Positions 37,086 through 46,581 of a stretch of 62,362 nt of DNA are shown here, one piece after another. The DNA is taken from contig NZ_NHTN01000002.1 of NCBI RefSeq assembly GCF_002167005.1, positions 1-62,362 of the forward strand, in the 5' to 3' direction. The number at the start of each line of letters is the position of its first letter. Position 1 is the first letter of the stretch. Below the pieces are notes generated by a model. That model did no database searches. It saw only the letters and a program-made list of their open reading frames with translations, and was not told the origin of the DNA. Origin of the DNA: Indiicoccus explosivorum (GTDB lineage: Bacteria; Bacillota; Bacilli; Bacillales_A; Planococcaceae). The position numbers were made by a program, and so were the translations under genes.

Positions 37086-38375
37086 ATGTTCGACGTAATC
37101 GTCATCGGCGGCGGACCGTCCGGCCTGATGGCTTCGGCCGCGGCGGCGCGTGCCGGCAGCCGCGTGCTCCTCATTGAAAAAGGGGCGAAGCTCGGCAAGA
37201 AGCTGACCATCTCGGGCGGCGGGCGCTGCAATGTCACGAACCGGCTGCCTTTGGAAGAAATCGTGAAAAACATTCCGGGAAACGGCAAATTCCTGTACAG
37301 CCCATTTTCCGTTTTCAACAATGAAGACATCATCGCCTTTTTCGAAGGACTCGGCGTCAAACTGAAAGAAGAAGACCACGGCCGCATGTTCCCCGTATCG
37401 GACCGCGCACAGGATGTGGCCGATGCGCTCATCGGGGAACTGAAGCGGCTAGGGGTCGAGATTTTATTGAAATCGAAAGTGAAGAAACTGCTCATGGATG
37501 AAGGCGCGGTCCGCGGCGTCCGGCTGGAGGATGGCGGTGAATTCACCGCAAAAGCGGTCGTCGTGGCGGTCGGCGGCAAGGCGGTGCCGCAGACGGGTTC
37601 CGAAGGCGACGGCTATCCGTGGGCGGAAAAAGCGGGCCATACGGTGACCGACCTGTACCCGACCGAAGTGCCGCTCCTGTCCGTTGAACCGTTCATCAAA
37701 AGCCGCGAACTGCAGGGCCTCGCGCTGCGCGATGCGGCCGTTTCCGTCTTGAATAAAAAAGGAAAACCGCTCGTGACCCATCAAATGGACATGCTATTCA
37801 CCCACTTCGGGCTGAGCGGCCCGGCTATCTTACGCTGCAGTCAGTACGTCGTGAAAGAACGCAAGAAGAACGGCGGCAAGCCGGTCGAAGTGCGCATCAA
37901 TACCTTGCCGGAAGACAATGCGGAATCGGCGTTCCAGAAATTGAGTGCCCTTGCGAAAGACGAGCCGAAAAAAGCGGTGAAAAACAGCTGGAAAGGCATC
38001 GCGCCGGAACGGTGGCTGCTGTTCCTGATGGAACGTGTGGGAATCGACCCTTCCGCCGCAGGCAACGCGGTCGCTGCCGATAAAATCCGTGCACTCGGTG
38101 AAGCGCTGACCGGTTTCATCGTGCATGTGAACGGCACGCAGCCGATCGAGAAAGCGTTCGTCACCGGCGGCGGAGTGTCGATCAAAGAGATCGAGCCAAA
38201 GACGATGGCTTCCAAAAAGAAGCCGGGACTGTATTTCTGCGGCGAAATTCTCGATATCCATGGCTACACCGGCGGCTATAATATTACGAGCGCCCTTGTG
38301 ACAGGCAATGTCGCCGGGCGGAGTGCCGGCGCATTTGCGGCTGCGTCCAGTGCAACTCCTTCGATTCGAGAATAA
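37086..38375 (+). CDS. ytfP: FAD-dependent oxidoreductase YtfP (HI0933 family)
   Basis: The 429-aa flavoprotein has the FAD dinucleotide motif [47 protein letters not shown] and the C-terminal [20 protein letters not shown], all typical of HI0933/BaiN-like proteins. The substrate is unknown. ATG at 37086 has only a weak ribosome site (AAAGAGTG). The last codons, Ile-Arg-Glu-stop, come from the first unit of the 21-bp repeat array that follows. Confidence 0.92.
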   Translation: MFDVIVIGGGPSGLMASAAAARAGSRVLLIEKGAKLGKKLTISGGGRCNVTNRLPLEEIVKNIPGNGKFLYSPFSVFNNEDIIAFFEGLGVKLKEEDHGRMFPVSDRAQDVADALIGELKRLGVEILLKSKVKKLLMDEGAVRGVRLEDGGEFTAKAVVVAVGGKAVPQTGSEGDGYPWAEKAGHTVTDLYPTEVPLLSVEPFIKSRELQGLALRDAAVSVLNKKGKPLVTHQMDMLFTHFGLSGPAILRCSQYVVKERKKNGGKPVEVRINTLPEDNAESAFQKLSALAKDEPKKAVKNSWKGIAPERWLLFLMERVGIDPSAAGNAVAADKIRALGEALTGFIVHVNGTQPIEKAFVTGGGVSIKEIEPKTMASKKKPGLYFCGEILDIHGYTGGYNITSALVTGNVAGRSAGAFAAASSATPSIRE

Positions 38376-38460
38376 AGAACTTGTTTTCGAGAATAAACCG
38401 GGTTAATTCGAGAATAACGGCATCCTTTTCGAGAATAACGGCATCCTTTTCGAGAATAAC
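38365..38460 (+). repeat. Five-copy array, exact 21-bp period, core TTCGAGAATAA
   Basis: The core TTCGAGAATAA begins at 38365, 38386, 38407, 38428 and 38449, so all four steps are exactly 21 bp. The 10-nt spacers vary, except that the third and fourth are identical (CGGCATCCTT). The first unit contains the ytfP stop codon. The array ends just before the terminator hairpin at 38470. Confidence 0.95.
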
Positions 38461-38469
38461 CCCACGAAT

Positions 38470-38505
38470 AAAACGAGGACCGGCACATCGCCCGGTCCTC
38501 GTTTT
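38470..38505. terminator. Bidirectional terminator, ytfP / leuS
   Basis: AAACGAGGACCGG (38471-38483) pairs with CCGGTCCTCGTTT (38492-38504). A and T flanks serve both directions. Confidence 0.88.
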
Positions 38506-38510
38506 CCATT

Positions 38511-40922
38511 TCACCCTACCACTATATTGACAAGTTTCCCGGGCACAGCGATCACTTTGCGCACTTTTTTGCCCGCCATCGCTTTTTCGACAGCTTCGTC
38601 TGCGAGCGCCGCCTGCTCCAGGTCTTCTTTCGTGCTCGTCTTCGCTACCATGAGTTTCGTTTTGATTTTGCCATTCAGCTGAACGACGATTTCCACTTCA
38701 TCCTCCGTCAGCTTCGACTGATCGAACACCGGCCACTGCTCGTAGGTGATCGTGCCCTCATGGCCGAGCAGCATCCACAGTTCCTCTGCCAGGTGCGGCG
38801 CAATCGGCGACAGCATTTTCACGAAGCCTTCCGCATATTCCTTCGGCAGCACGTCCGCTTTATTCGCTTCATTGACGAATACCATGAGCTGCGAAATCGC
38901 CGTGTTGAAGCGCAAGCCCTCGATATCCTCCCCGACTTTCTTCACCGACTGATGGTACACTTTCTCCAGTTCTCCGTCGTTTTCTTCCTTGATTTTCGCG
39001 CTCAAGTCTCCTTCATCCGTAAACAGCCGCCAGACGCGGTCGAGGAAACGGCGCGCGCCGTCCAGGCCGTTCGTCGACCAGGCGACGGATGCTTCCAGCG
39101 GCCCCATGAACATTTCATACAGCCGGAGCGTATCCGCACCGTGGCTTTCGATGATTTCATCCGGGTTGACGACGTTGCCTTTCGACTTCGACATTTTCTC
39201 ATTGTTCTCACCGAGAATCATGCCTTGATTGAACAGCTGCTGGAACGGTTCTTTCGTCGAGACAGCCCCGATATCGTACAGCACTTTATGCCAGAACCGT
39301 GCATACAATAAATGAAGGACCGCGTGCTCCGCGCCGCCGATGTAGATGTCGACCGGCAGCCAGCGCTTCAGCAGTTCCGGATCGGCCAGCATTTCATCAT
39401 TGTGCGGATCGATATAGCGCAAGTAGTACCAGCAGCTGCCTGCCCACTGCGGCATCGTGTTCGTCTCCCGGCGCCCCTTCATGCCGGTTTCGGGATCCGT
39501 CACATTGACCCATTCGTCGATGTTCGCAAGCGGTGATTCACCGGTGCCGCTCGGCTTGATGTCTTTCGTCTTCGGCAGCATGAGCGGCAGTTCCGCTTCA
39601 TCGACCGGTGTCATCGTGCCGTCTTCCCAGTGGATAATCGGAATCGGCTCCCCCCAGTAGCGCTGGCGGCTGAACAGCCAGTCGCGCAGTCGGTAGGTGA
39701 TTTTGCGTTCGCCCGAGCCGTGCTCTTCCAGCCAGCTGATCGCTTTGTCGATCGCCTGTTCTTTATTCAACCCGTTCAGGAAATCCGAATTGATCAGTTC
39801 ACCGTCACCTGCATACGCTTCTTCATCGATGTTGCCGCCGGAGACGACTTCCTTGATCGGCAGATCGAACTGTTTCGCAAACTCATAGTCACGCTCGTCA
39901 TGCGCCGGCACGGCCATGATGGCGCCCGTCCCGTATGAAGCGAGCACGTAGTCGGCGATCCAGATCGGCATTTTCTCGCCGCTCACAGGATTGACGGCGT
40001 AGGCGCCTGTGAACACACCGGTTTTATTTTTCGCGAGGTCCGTCCGCTCCAAATCGCTTTTCGTGTTCACTTCCTGGATGTACGCCTCGACCGCCGACCG
40101 CTGTTCATCGGAAGTGATTTGCGGAACGAGTTTATGTTCAGGAGCAAACACCGCATATGTGGCACCGAAAATCGTATCCGGCCGCGTCGTGAACGCACGG
40201 AATGAGTTATCCGTCCCGTCGATCGGGAAGGTGATTTCCGCCCCTTCCGACTTGCCGATCCAGTTGCGCTGCATGTCCTTCAGGCTGTCCGGCCAGTCGA
40301 GTCCGTCCAAATCTTCCAGCAGCCGGTCGGCGTATTCAGTGATCCGCAGCACCCATTGGCGCATCGGTCGCCGCTCGACCGGATGGCCGCCGCGTTCCGA
40401 CTTGCCGTCGATGACTTCCTCATTGGCCAGCACTGTGCCGAGCGCCGGGCACCAGTTGACCGCCACTTCATCGACATAGGCGAGCCCTTTTTTATACAGC
40501 TGGATGAAAATCCACTGCGTCCATTTATAGTAAGCGGGGTCGGTCGTGTTGATTTCCCGATCCCAATCATACGAAAAGCCGAGCTCTTTGATCTGCCGCT
40601 TGAATGTCGCGATGTTTTGCGCCGTGAATTCCGCCGGGTCATTCCCGGTATCCAGCGCGTACTGCTCCGCAGGCAGGCCGAACGCGTCCCACCCCATCGG
40701 GTGAAGGACGTTGAACCCTTGCATCCGCTTATAGCGGCTCACGATATCCGTCGCCGTGTAGCCTTCCGGGTGCCCGACATGGAGTCCTGCCCCTGACGGG
40801 TACGGAAACATATCCAGCGCATAAAACTTCGGCTTGTCCGGCTCGTTCTCCATTTTGAATGTTTTGTTCTGTTCCCAGAACGCCTGCCACTTTTTCTCAA
40901 TCTTCTTGTGCTCAAACGACAT
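38511..40922 (-). CDS. leuS: Leucyl-tRNA synthetase
   Basis: This class I synthetase charges tRNA-Leu and edits mischarged tRNA. The 803-aa protein has the HIGH motif as HVGH ([20 protein letters not shown]), the CP1 editing insert ([19 protein letters not shown]), [16 protein letters not shown] and KMSKSKGN (about 574). ATG at 40922 is chosen because GAGGAGGA sits 7 nt upstream; an ATG two codons earlier is too close to it. Single gene under a leucine T-box. Confidence 0.97.
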   Translation of the reverse strand: MSFEHKKIEKKWQAFWEQNKTFKMENEPDKPKFYALDMFPYPSGAGLHVGHPEGYTATDIVSRYKRMQGFNVLHPMGWDAFGLPAEQYALDTGNDPAEFTAQNIATFKRQIKELGFSYDWDREINTTDPAYYKWTQWIFIQLYKKGLAYVDEVAVNWCPALGTVLANEEVIDGKSERGGHPVERRPMRQWVLRITEYADRLLEDLDGLDWPDSLKDMQRNWIGKSEGAEITFPIDGTDNSFRAFTTRPDTIFGATYAVFAPEHKLVPQITSDEQRSAVEAYIQEVNTKSDLERTDLAKNKTGVFTGAYAVNPVSGEKMPIWIADYVLASYGTGAIMAVPAHDERDYEFAKQFDLPIKEVVSGGNIDEEAYAGDGELINSDFLNGLNKEQAIDKAISWLEEHGSGERKITYRLRDWLFSRQRYWGEPIPIIHWEDGTMTPVDEAELPLMLPKTKDIKPSGTGESPLANIDEWVNVTDPETGMKGRRETNTMPQWAGSCWYYLRYIDPHNDEMLADPELLKRWLPVDIYIGGAEHAVLHLLYARFWHKVLYDIGAVSTKEPFQQLFNQGMILGENNEKMSKSKGNVVNPDEIIESHGADTLRLYEMFMGPLEASVAWSTNGLDGARRFLDRVWRLFTDEGDLSAKIKEENDGELEKVYHQSVKKVGEDIEGLRFNTAISQLMVFVNEANKADVLPKEYAEGFVKMLSPIAPHLAEELWMLLGHEGTITYEQWPVFDQSKLTEDEVEIVVQLNGKIKTKLMVAKTSTKEDLEQAALADEAVEKAMAGKKVRKVIAVPGKLVNIVVG

Positions 40923-40941
40923 GTCCATTCCTCCTCAAAAT

Positions 40942-41176
40942 AAAAACTTCCGTCCCTCAATGTAAGGGACGGAAGTCATTCCGCGGTACCACCCAAATTG
41001 ACGCACCTGCGCCCAACTTGATTCCTTAACGCGGAAAACGGTGTACGTTACTGTAAATTCACATACACGGACTCCTAGGCGAGTTCGAACGCTTCATCCG
41101 CCGGCTTGCACCGTCCGCCGGCTCTCTTGGGGAATGAATGCGGTCTACTGGTCCTGTTCACAGTCCGATTCGATTT
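40942..41176 (-). promoter_or_regulatory. T-box leader of leuS (specifier CUC, Leu)
   Basis: Minus-strand T-box GGGTGGTACCGCGG (40994-40981) is followed by a 12-bp terminator stem (ACTTCCGTCCCT with AGGGACGGAAGT, 40946-40976) and a T tract. The specifier CTC lies at 41083-41081 in GAACTCGCC. Confidence 0.93.
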
Positions 41177-41182
41177 GAATTC

Positions 41183-41211
41183 ATTGTAGCGTTTCTCCTA
41201 ACGGGTTGCAA
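41183..41211 (-). promoter_or_regulatory. Sigma-A promoter of leuS
   Basis: Minus-strand -35 TTGCAA (41211-41206), 17-bp spacer, -10 TACAAT (41188-41183), starting 5 bp after the scoB stop. Confidence 0.8.
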
Positions 41212-41215
41212 GCGC

Positions 41216-41869
41216 TCACGAAACTTTGACGCGGTCCGTATTCAGCGGCGCTTCAGTCGAATTCACTACGTCTTCGACCGTAAACCCTTCAAACACTTCA
41301 CTCAGCACGAGGCCGGACTCCGTCACGTCGATGACCGCACGCTCCGTGATGATCTTGTCGACGACCCCTTTGCCTGTCAGCGGCAGACTGCAGGTGTTCT
41401 TAATCTTAGGCGACCCGTCCTTGGAGACATGCTCCATGATGACGATGACTTTCTTCGCGCCGTGCACAAGGTCCATCGCGCCGCCCATCCCTTTGATCAT
41501 CTTGCCTGGGATCATCCAGTTCGCGAGGTCGCCGTCCTTCGACACTTCCATCCCGCCGAGGATCGCGACATCGATGTGGCCGCCCCGGATCATCGCGAAT
41601 GATTCCGCGCTTGTGAAAAACGCGGCCCCCGGAATCGCCGTGACGGTCTCTTTGCCGGCATTGATCAGATCGGGATCCACCTCTTCTTCCGAAGGGTACG
41701 GCCCGATGCCGAGAAGACCATTCTCCGACTGAAGGACGACTTGTTTATTGTCTGAAATGTAGTTCGCCACAAGCGTCGGCATCCCGATGCCGAGATTCAC
41801 GTAATCGCCGTCGTTGATTTCCTTTTCCGCACGCCGCGCAATGCGTTCGCGCACTTGTTTCTTATCCAT
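41216..41869 (-). CDS. scoB: 3-oxoacid CoA-transferase subunit B
   Basis: This is the catalytic beta subunit of a succinyl-CoA:acetoacetate-type CoA transferase. The 217-aa protein has [18 protein letters not shown] and the glutamate that forms the CoA thioester in [11 protein letters not shown], followed by [22 protein letters not shown]. AtoA-type acetoacetate or butyrate CoA transferases are indistinguishable by sequence alone. It follows scoA by 21 nt. The pair allows use of acetoacetate or short-chain acids. Confidence 0.9.
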   Translation of the reverse strand: MDKKQVRERIARRAEKEINDGDYVNLGIGMPTLVANYISDNKQVVLQSENGLLGIGPYPSEEEVDPDLINAGKETVTAIPGAAFFTSAESFAMIRGGHIDVAILGGMEVSKDGDLANWMIPGKMIKGMGGAMDLVHGAKKVIVIMEHVSKDGSPKIKNTCSLPLTGKGVVDKIITERAVIDVTESGLVLSEVFEGFTVEDVVNSTEAPLNTDRVKVS

Positions 41870-41890
41870 TTCCAGTCACCTTCCCTTCCG

Positions 41891-42583
41891 TCAGCTTCCG
41901 CTTGTCGTCAGCCGTTCGATTCGTTTTTCCTGCTCCGCCTGAATCAGCCCCTGCACGTAAATGCCTGGCGTATGTATATGATTCGGGTCGAGCTCGCCCG
42001 TCTCGACGATTTCCTCCGCTTCCGCAATGGTCACGCGAGCCGCAGCCGCCGCGAGCGGATTGAAATTCTGCGCCGTCTTATTATAGACGAGGTTCCCCAT
42101 TTTATCCGCTTTCGCCGCCCGCACAAGCGCGAAATCCGCCCGGAGCGATTCCTCAAGCACGTATTCCTTGCCGTCGAACTTCCGGATTTCCTTCCCTTCC
42201 GCGATCGGTGTGCCGACACCAGCCGGAGTGAAGAATGCCGGAATACCCGCGCCGCCCGCGCGCATTTTCTCAGCGAGTGTCCCTTGCGGCGTCAGCTCGA
42301 CTTCGAGTTCCCCCGACAGCACCTGCCGTTCGAATTCCTTGTTCTCGCCGACGTATGAGCCGATCATTTTCTTGATCTGCTTTTTCTGGAGCAAAAGTCC
42401 GAGCCCCCATTCATCCACGCCGCAGTTGTTCGAAATGACAGTCAAGTCCTTCACGCCTTTTTCGACGAGCGCGAGAATGAGCTGTTCGGGGATGCCGACG
42501 AGCCCGAAACCGCCGACCATGAGCGTAGCGCCGTCCTGGATCCCTTCGACCGCTTCGCGGGCCGAATTATAGATCGGTTTCAT
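41891..42583 (-). CDS. scoA: 3-oxoacid CoA-transferase subunit A
   Basis: The 230-aa alpha subunit has the CoA-transferase signature [34 protein letters not shown] and the Gly-rich [15 protein letters not shown]. The start at 42583 ([14 protein letters not shown]) is preferred: AAGGAGG lies 7 nt upstream, while the ATG at 42589 nearly touches it. It forms an operon with scoB. A promoter with an overlapping cre-like site lies upstream, pointing to catabolite repression. Confidence 0.9.
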   Translation of the reverse strand: MKPIYNSAREAVEGIQDGATLMVGGFGLVGIPEQLILALVEKGVKDLTVISNNCGVDEWGLGLLLQKKQIKKMIGSYVGENKEFERQVLSGELEVELTPQGTLAEKMRAGGAGIPAFFTPAGVGTPIAEGKEIRKFDGKEYVLEESLRADFALVRAAKADKMGNLVYNKTAQNFNPLAAAAARVTIAEAEEIVETGELDPNHIHTPGIYVQGLIQAEQEKRIERLTTSGS

Positions 42584-42616
42584 CACCATACCTCCTTTAT
42601 GGAATCAACCAAAATT

Positions 42617-42631
42617 ATGCAAACGCTTTCC
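42617..42631 (+). promoter_or_regulatory. cre-like CcpA operator at the scoAB promoter
   Basis: ATGCAAACGCTTTCC matches 14 of 15 positions of WTGNAANCGNWNNCW. It lies just downstream of the -10 box (42642-42637), over the expected transcription start. Confidence 0.65.
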
Positions 42632-42636
42632 TTTTC

Positions 42637-42666
42637 ATTATAGTCAGAACTCTTTAAAAAACGCAA
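42637..42666 (-). promoter_or_regulatory. Promoter of scoAB
   Basis: Minus-strand -10 TATAAT (42642-42637), 18-bp spacer, weak -35 TTGCGT (42666-42661) embedded in the MFS gene terminator. Confidence 0.55.
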
Positions 42667-42697
42667 CGCCCGCACAGCAGGAAGCCATGCGGACGTT
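42656..42697 (-). terminator. Terminator of the MFS transporter gene
   Basis: AACGCCCGCA (42665-42674) pairs with TGCGGACGTT (42688-42697), with one wobble and a 13-nt loop. Six T residues follow on the minus strand. Confidence 0.75.
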
Positions 42698-42707
42698 CAA
42701 GGGTTTA

Positions 42708-43892
42708 TTATACCGTTTCCGCCTTGCCGATTTCCGGTTTGAGCGGCCGGTCGTAGACGAGCGATGAGAAGATCGCGAAGATGAGCAGGACCGTGAGCAG
42801 GATGAACAGCGCCTGCATGCTGTACAGATCGACCATGATTCCGCCGAACAGCGGGCCGACCATGCGGCCGACAGTTGCGGTCGAGTTGACGATGCCCTGG
42901 TAGAACCCTTCCCGCCCTTTCGGCGCCAGCTGGCTCGCAACGGCCGGCACCGCCGGCCACACGAACATTTCGCCGATCGTCAGCACCGCCATTGCGACCG
43001 CGAACATGGCGAACTGCTCCGCGAAGCCGACGACGAGGAACGACGACATCATAATGACGATTCCGGTGACGAGCTGTGCTTTGATGTTGTTTTCCATCCG
43101 GCTGACGAACGGCTTGATGAACGGCTGGCCGAGGACGATGAGCGCGCCGTTCAGCGACCACAGCAGGCTGTACTGCTTCAGCGAAATACCGATTTCCTGC
43201 GTGTATGCCGAAATCGTCGACTGCCACTGCACGTAGCCGACCCAGCACAGCAAATAGCCCGCCAGCAGAATGAGCAGTGCGTAAAACGGCTTGAAGTTCC
43301 GGATTTTCTTGCTTTCATTCAACAATGTTGTATGGGCGGCCGCATCGATGCTCATTGATTTAAAACCGAAGAGGGCAATAAAAAAGAAGAGAATGTACGT
43401 GCCGAGATTCGCCATGAAAATATAGTCGAAACTTGCCGCCGCCAGGAATCCCGCGAGCGCCGGTCCGACAGCGACACCGACATTCTGGGCCAAATAAATC
43501 GCATTGAACGCTTTCCGCCCGCCTTCCGGCCAGACAGTGCCCACCATGGCATACATGCTCGGGAATACGATGCCCCCGCTGAATCCCATAATGATCAGAA
43601 AAACCGTGTATGGCCAAAACGTATGCCAGACCGTCAAGCCGGTCAGCGCGACGAGCGTAATGATGATTCCAGCCATAATGGATTTATAGCCGCCGATCCG
43701 GTCAAACAGCACACCGCCCAGCAGATTGCCGACAATGGCGGCCCCGGCATTCGCCATCAGCACGAGTCCGGCCGCCGACAGCGAGACTCCCAGGTGATCA
43801 TGCATATAAATCGTATTCAGCGGCCATAAAAACGAATTTCCGGTGACATTGACGAACATTCCGATGATTAACAGCCAGACGCGCTTCGGCAA
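42708..43892 (-). CDS. Major facilitator superfamily transporter
   Basis: The 394-aa protein has 12 predicted transmembrane helices in two six-helix halves. The MFS motif A-like loop is FDRIGGYKSIMAG between helices 2 and 3. Mid-sequence motifs are GFSGGIVFPSMYAMVG and AQNVGVAVGPALAGFLAAA, typical of drug/multisubstrate exporters (YttB/YfkF-like). The substrate cannot be inferred. TTG at 43892 is chosen because CTGGAGGA lies 6 nt upstream and the protein then begins MPKRVWLLIIGMFVN; an upstream extension is hydrophilic and unsupported. Confidence 0.87.
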   Translation of the reverse strand: MPKRVWLLIIGMFVNVTGNSFLWPLNTIYMHDHLGVSLSAAGLVLMANAGAAIVGNLLGGVLFDRIGGYKSIMAGIIITLVALTGLTVWHTFWPYTVFLIIMGFSGGIVFPSMYAMVGTVWPEGGRKAFNAIYLAQNVGVAVGPALAGFLAAASFDYIFMANLGTYILFFFIALFGFKSMSIDAAAHTTLLNESKKIRNFKPFYALLILLAGYLLCWVGYVQWQSTISAYTQEIGISLKQYSLLWSLNGALIVLGQPFIKPFVSRMENNIKAQLVTGIVIMMSSFLVVGFAEQFAMFAVAMAVLTIGEMFVWPAVPAVASQLAPKGREGFYQGIVNSTATVGRMVGPLFGGIMVDLYSMQALFILLTVLLIFAIFSSLVYDRPLKPEIGKAETV

Positions 43893-43999
43893 GTTGATTC
43901 CTCCAGTAAATAATTTCCTCCCGTATTGTAGTCCTTTTCCTTCTCCCCGGCAAGCAATTATTTTGAGTGCCGAATTTTCTGTTTCCGGCCCACCGTCCA

Positions 44000-44008
44000 T
44001 GCTACAAT
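44000..44008 (+). promoter_or_regulatory. Extended -10 promoter candidate of ytqA-ytqB
   Basis: TGCTACAAT (-10 TACAAT at 44003-44008 with extended TGn), 27 bp before the ytqA start. No clear -35. Confidence 0.45.
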
Positions 44009-44034
44009 GACCGTGTTAAGGAGTGATTGAACCA

Positions 44035-44988
44035 ATGGAAAATCCTTTCCCCTTTCCATCCGACGGAAAACGGTATTATACATGGAACCGCTACTTGCGG
44101 AATGAATTCGGGCATAAAGTGATGAAACTCGCCCTCGACGCCGGTTTCGACTGCCCGAACCGCGACGGCACTGTCGCGCACGGCGGCTGTACGTTCTGCA
44201 GCGTCGCCGGCTCCGGCGACTTTGCCGGCGACCGGGCGGAACCGATCGGCGCCCAGATCCGCGAACAGAAAGAAAAGATGCACAAAAAATGGAAAGACGC
44301 CAAATACATGGCGTACTTCCAGGCGTATACGAACACACATGCCCCGCTTCCGGTGCTGAAAGAAAAGTTCGAAGCGGCACTTGCTGAACCGGGGGTGATC
44401 GGTCTGTCGATCGCAACACGTCCCGACTGCCTGCCGGACGACGTCGTTGAGTACTTGGCGGAACTGAACAGCCGGACCCACCTGTGGGTGGAACTCGGCC
44501 TGCAGACCGTGCATGAAAAAACGGCGCAGCTCGTCAACCGCGCGCATGATTACCGGACGTATACGGAAGGTGTCAGCAAACTGCGTGCAAAAGGAATCCG
44601 CGTCTGCACGCACATCATCAACGGTCTGCCGCTTGAAGACCGGGACATGATGATGGAGACGGCCCGTGAAGTGGCAAAACTCGATGTGCAGGCAATCAAA
44701 ATCCATTTGCTTCATTTATTGAAAGGCACCCCGATGGTGAAGCAGTACGAGAAAGGGCTTGTCGAATTCCTCGGAAAAGACGACTACATCCGGCTCGTCT
44801 GCGATCAGCTGGAAGTGCTGCCCCCGTCGATGGTCGTGCAGCGGATCACGGGCGACGGACCGATCGGCCTCATGATCGGGCCGATGTGGAGCGCGAACAA
44901 GTGGGACGTTTTGAACGGCATCGACCGGGAACTGACTGCGCGCGGCAGTTTCCAGGGCAAATTCTTTACGAGCGGGGTATCCGTATGA
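44035..44988 (+). CDS. ytqA: Radical SAM protein YtqA (MnmL-type tRNA wobble modification)
   Basis: The 317-aa radical SAM enzyme belongs to the TIGR01212/YhcC group. It has CPNRDGTVAHGGCTFCS with the clustered cysteines for the 4Fe-4S centre, and the elongator-like features GLSIATRPDCLPDDV, WVELGLQT, HIINGLPLEDRDMM. In B. subtilis ytqA has been linked with ytqB to late steps of mnm5s2U formation at the tRNA wobble position (MnmL/MnmM, from memory). Position directly before ytqB with an ATGA overlap supports this. ATG at 44035 follows AAGGAG at 11 nt. Confidence 0.85.
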   Translation: MENPFPFPSDGKRYYTWNRYLRNEFGHKVMKLALDAGFDCPNRDGTVAHGGCTFCSVAGSGDFAGDRAEPIGAQIREQKEKMHKKWKDAKYMAYFQAYTNTHAPLPVLKEKFEAALAEPGVIGLSIATRPDCLPDDVVEYLAELNSRTHLWVELGLQTVHEKTAQLVNRAHDYRTYTEGVSKLRAKGIRVCTHIINGLPLEDRDMMMETAREVAKLDVQAIKIHLLHLLKGTPMVKQYEKGLVEFLGKDDYIRLVCDQLEVLPPSMVVQRITGDGPIGLMIGPMWSANKWDVLNGIDRELTARGSFQGKFFTSGVSV

Positions 44989-45542
44989 CGCTCCAGCGGG
45001 TCCTCCCTTTTTCCAAAGAGCTGCTGAAGCAGGTGGTGGCGCCCGGCGACCTCGTCATCGACGCCACCGCCGGCAACGGGTACGACACACTATTTCTCGC
45101 GGAACTTGTCGGCCCCTCCGGGCGTGTCGTCGCGTTCGACATCCAGGAAGCGGCCATCGAATCGACGCGCCAGCGGGTGAAGGACCACAGCCACGTCGAG
45201 CTCGTCCTCGGCAGCCACAGCGAACTCGACCGCTTTGCCGACCGGCCGGCATCCGCTGTCGTCTTCAATCTCGGCTACTTGCCGAAAGGAGACCACAGCA
45301 TCATCACGAAGCCGGACAGCACGCTCGAAGCGATTACGAAAAGCCTCGATATCCTAAAGGAGGGTGGCCTCGTCCTTCTCGCCATCTACTACGGTCACGA
45401 AGGCGGAGCGGAAGAGCGGGATGCCGTGCTGTCATTCGTCAGCGGTCTGCCTCAAAAAAAGTACGACGTGCTGCGATATGGATTTATCAATCAGCAGAAT
45501 TCCCCGCCGTTTTTGATTGCCATTGAAAAAAAGCGTTCGTGA
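44985..45542 (+). CDS. mnmM: SAM-dependent methyltransferase YtqB (MnmM)
   Basis: The 185-aa class I methyltransferase has the SAM motif VIDATAGNGYDTLFLAELVG, VVAFDIQ, FNLGYLPKGDH (the NxGYLP catalytic motif of the YtqB family) and YYGHEGGAEE. The B. subtilis protein methylates nm5s2U in tRNA to mnm5s2U. Its ATG at 44985 overlaps the ytqA stop (ATGA), so the two are translationally coupled. Its last residues KKRS-stop are encoded inside the hairpin shared with the convergent LLM gene. Confidence 0.9.
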   Translation: MTLQRVLPFSKELLKQVVAPGDLVIDATAGNGYDTLFLAELVGPSGRVVAFDIQEAAIESTRQRVKDHSHVELVLGSHSELDRFADRPASAVVFNLGYLPKGDHSIITKPDSTLEAITKSLDILKEGGLVLLAIYYGHEGGAEERDAVLSFVSGLPQKKYDVLRYGFINQQNSPPFLIAIEKKRS

Positions 45543-45565
45543 GCAGGACTCACGAGCGCTTTTTC
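45528..45565. terminator. Shared terminator overlapping the stop codons of ytqB and the LLM gene
   Basis: A 16-bp stem with one wobble, AAAAAGCGTTCGTGAG (45528-45543) with CTCACGAGCGCTTTTT (45549-45564), has loop CAGGA. Both stop codons lie in the stem, and both proteins end KKRS. Confidence 0.9.
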
Positions 45566-46557
45566 ATCTCTTCAGCGATCAATCGGAACGATTCCAGCTT
45601 ATCCTGAAAATCATGCGTAATCGTCACCAGCATCACTTCTTCCGCCCCATGGGCCGCAGCGAGCTCTTCAAGACCATCCGCCACTTGCTGCGGCGTCCCT
45701 ACAATCATGCGCTTCCGGTTTTCTTCAATGGCTTCCCGTTCAAACTTGGAATACGGGTACCGTCTGGCTTCCTCAGGATGCGGCGTCCCGTCAGACGGTT
45801 TCCCCTGTGCGAATAAAACAAGTGACAAATCCTGTGAAGACGCGGCGTATTCCGCCTGTTCTTCCGTCTCCTGACAGATAGTGAAGACAGCGACACTATT
45901 CCGGGGCCGGCTTCCATGATGGGACTTGAAACGCTCCCGGTACGCGCGGGCCGCCCGAGTGTCCCCTTCTGCATTGATGAATTTTGCATACATATAAGGA
46001 AGTCCTTTTTCAGCTGCAAGAAGCGCCGAATTCACGCTTGATCCGAGCATCCAGACCGGCGGCGCGGATTCCGTCACAGGCGTCGCTTTCATGCCGTAAT
46101 ACGGATGCTCTTCCGGGAGGGCATCATGTAAATACATCAAGAGGTCATCCACTTGCTCCGGAAATTTACTGGCATCCCGGGGTTTTCCGTCATTGAGCGC
46201 ATAAGACGCGCGCGGCATGCCGCCGGGTGCCCGCCCGACACCGACATCGATCCGCCCCGGATACAGTGCTTCGAGCAATTTGAAATTCTCCGCCACTTTG
46301 TAGGCAGCGTAATGCGGCAGCATGACACCTCCCGATCCTAAACGGATTTTGTTTGTCACCGCCCCCAAGTGTGAAATGAGGATTTCCGGTGATGATCCCG
46401 CGAGCGTCGGCGCATCATGATGCTCGGATACCCAAAATCGTTTATATCCCCATGCTTCTGCATGACGGGCCAGTTCCGCTGTCTGTTTCAGTGCTTCTTC
46501 CGGTGTACTGTTTTGGGATATCGGCGATTGATCCAGAATGCTTAACTGAATTGACAT
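45550..46557 (-). CDS. LLM-class flavin-dependent oxidoreductase
   Basis: The 335-aa bacterial luciferase-like monooxygenase family protein opens LSILDQSPISQNSTPEEAL. It has RFWVSEHHDAPTLAGSSPEI, GSGGVMLPHYAAYKVAENF, ALYPGRIDVGVGRAPGG and VWMLGSSVNSALLAAEKGL, and uses FMN. The physiological substrate is unknown; B. subtilis YtmO and similar proteins are relatives. ATG at 46557 follows AGGAGGAATTTTG. A longer in-frame extension exists only because the upstream 21-bp repeats are read as repeated LQSRN heptads; it should not be annotated. Confidence 0.92.
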   Translation of the reverse strand: MSIQLSILDQSPISQNSTPEEALKQTAELARHAEAWGYKRFWVSEHHDAPTLAGSSPEILISHLGAVTNKIRLGSGGVMLPHYAAYKVAENFKLLEALYPGRIDVGVGRAPGGMPRASYALNDGKPRDASKFPEQVDDLLMYLHDALPEEHPYYGMKATPVTESAPPVWMLGSSVNSALLAAEKGLPYMYAKFINAEGDTRAARAYRERFKSHHGSRPRNSVAVFTICQETEEQAEYAASSQDLSLVLFAQGKPSDGTPHPEEARRYPYSKFEREAIEENRKRMIVGTPQQVADGLEELAAAHGAEEVMLVTITHDFQDKLESFRLIAEEMKKRS

Positions 46558-46581
46558 CAAAATTCCTCCTCGCATGGCCGC

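Noticed and set aside
38276-38514. Minus-strand frames reading VILEKDA or YSRKGCR repeats
   Set aside because: These are translations of the TTCGAGAATAA array and part of ytfP; no ribosome site or homology.
41206-41220. cre-like TTGCAAGCGCTCACG between scoB and leuS
   Set aside because: Matches 14 of 15, but the left half is the leuS -35 box and the rest runs into the scoB stop; likely coincidence.
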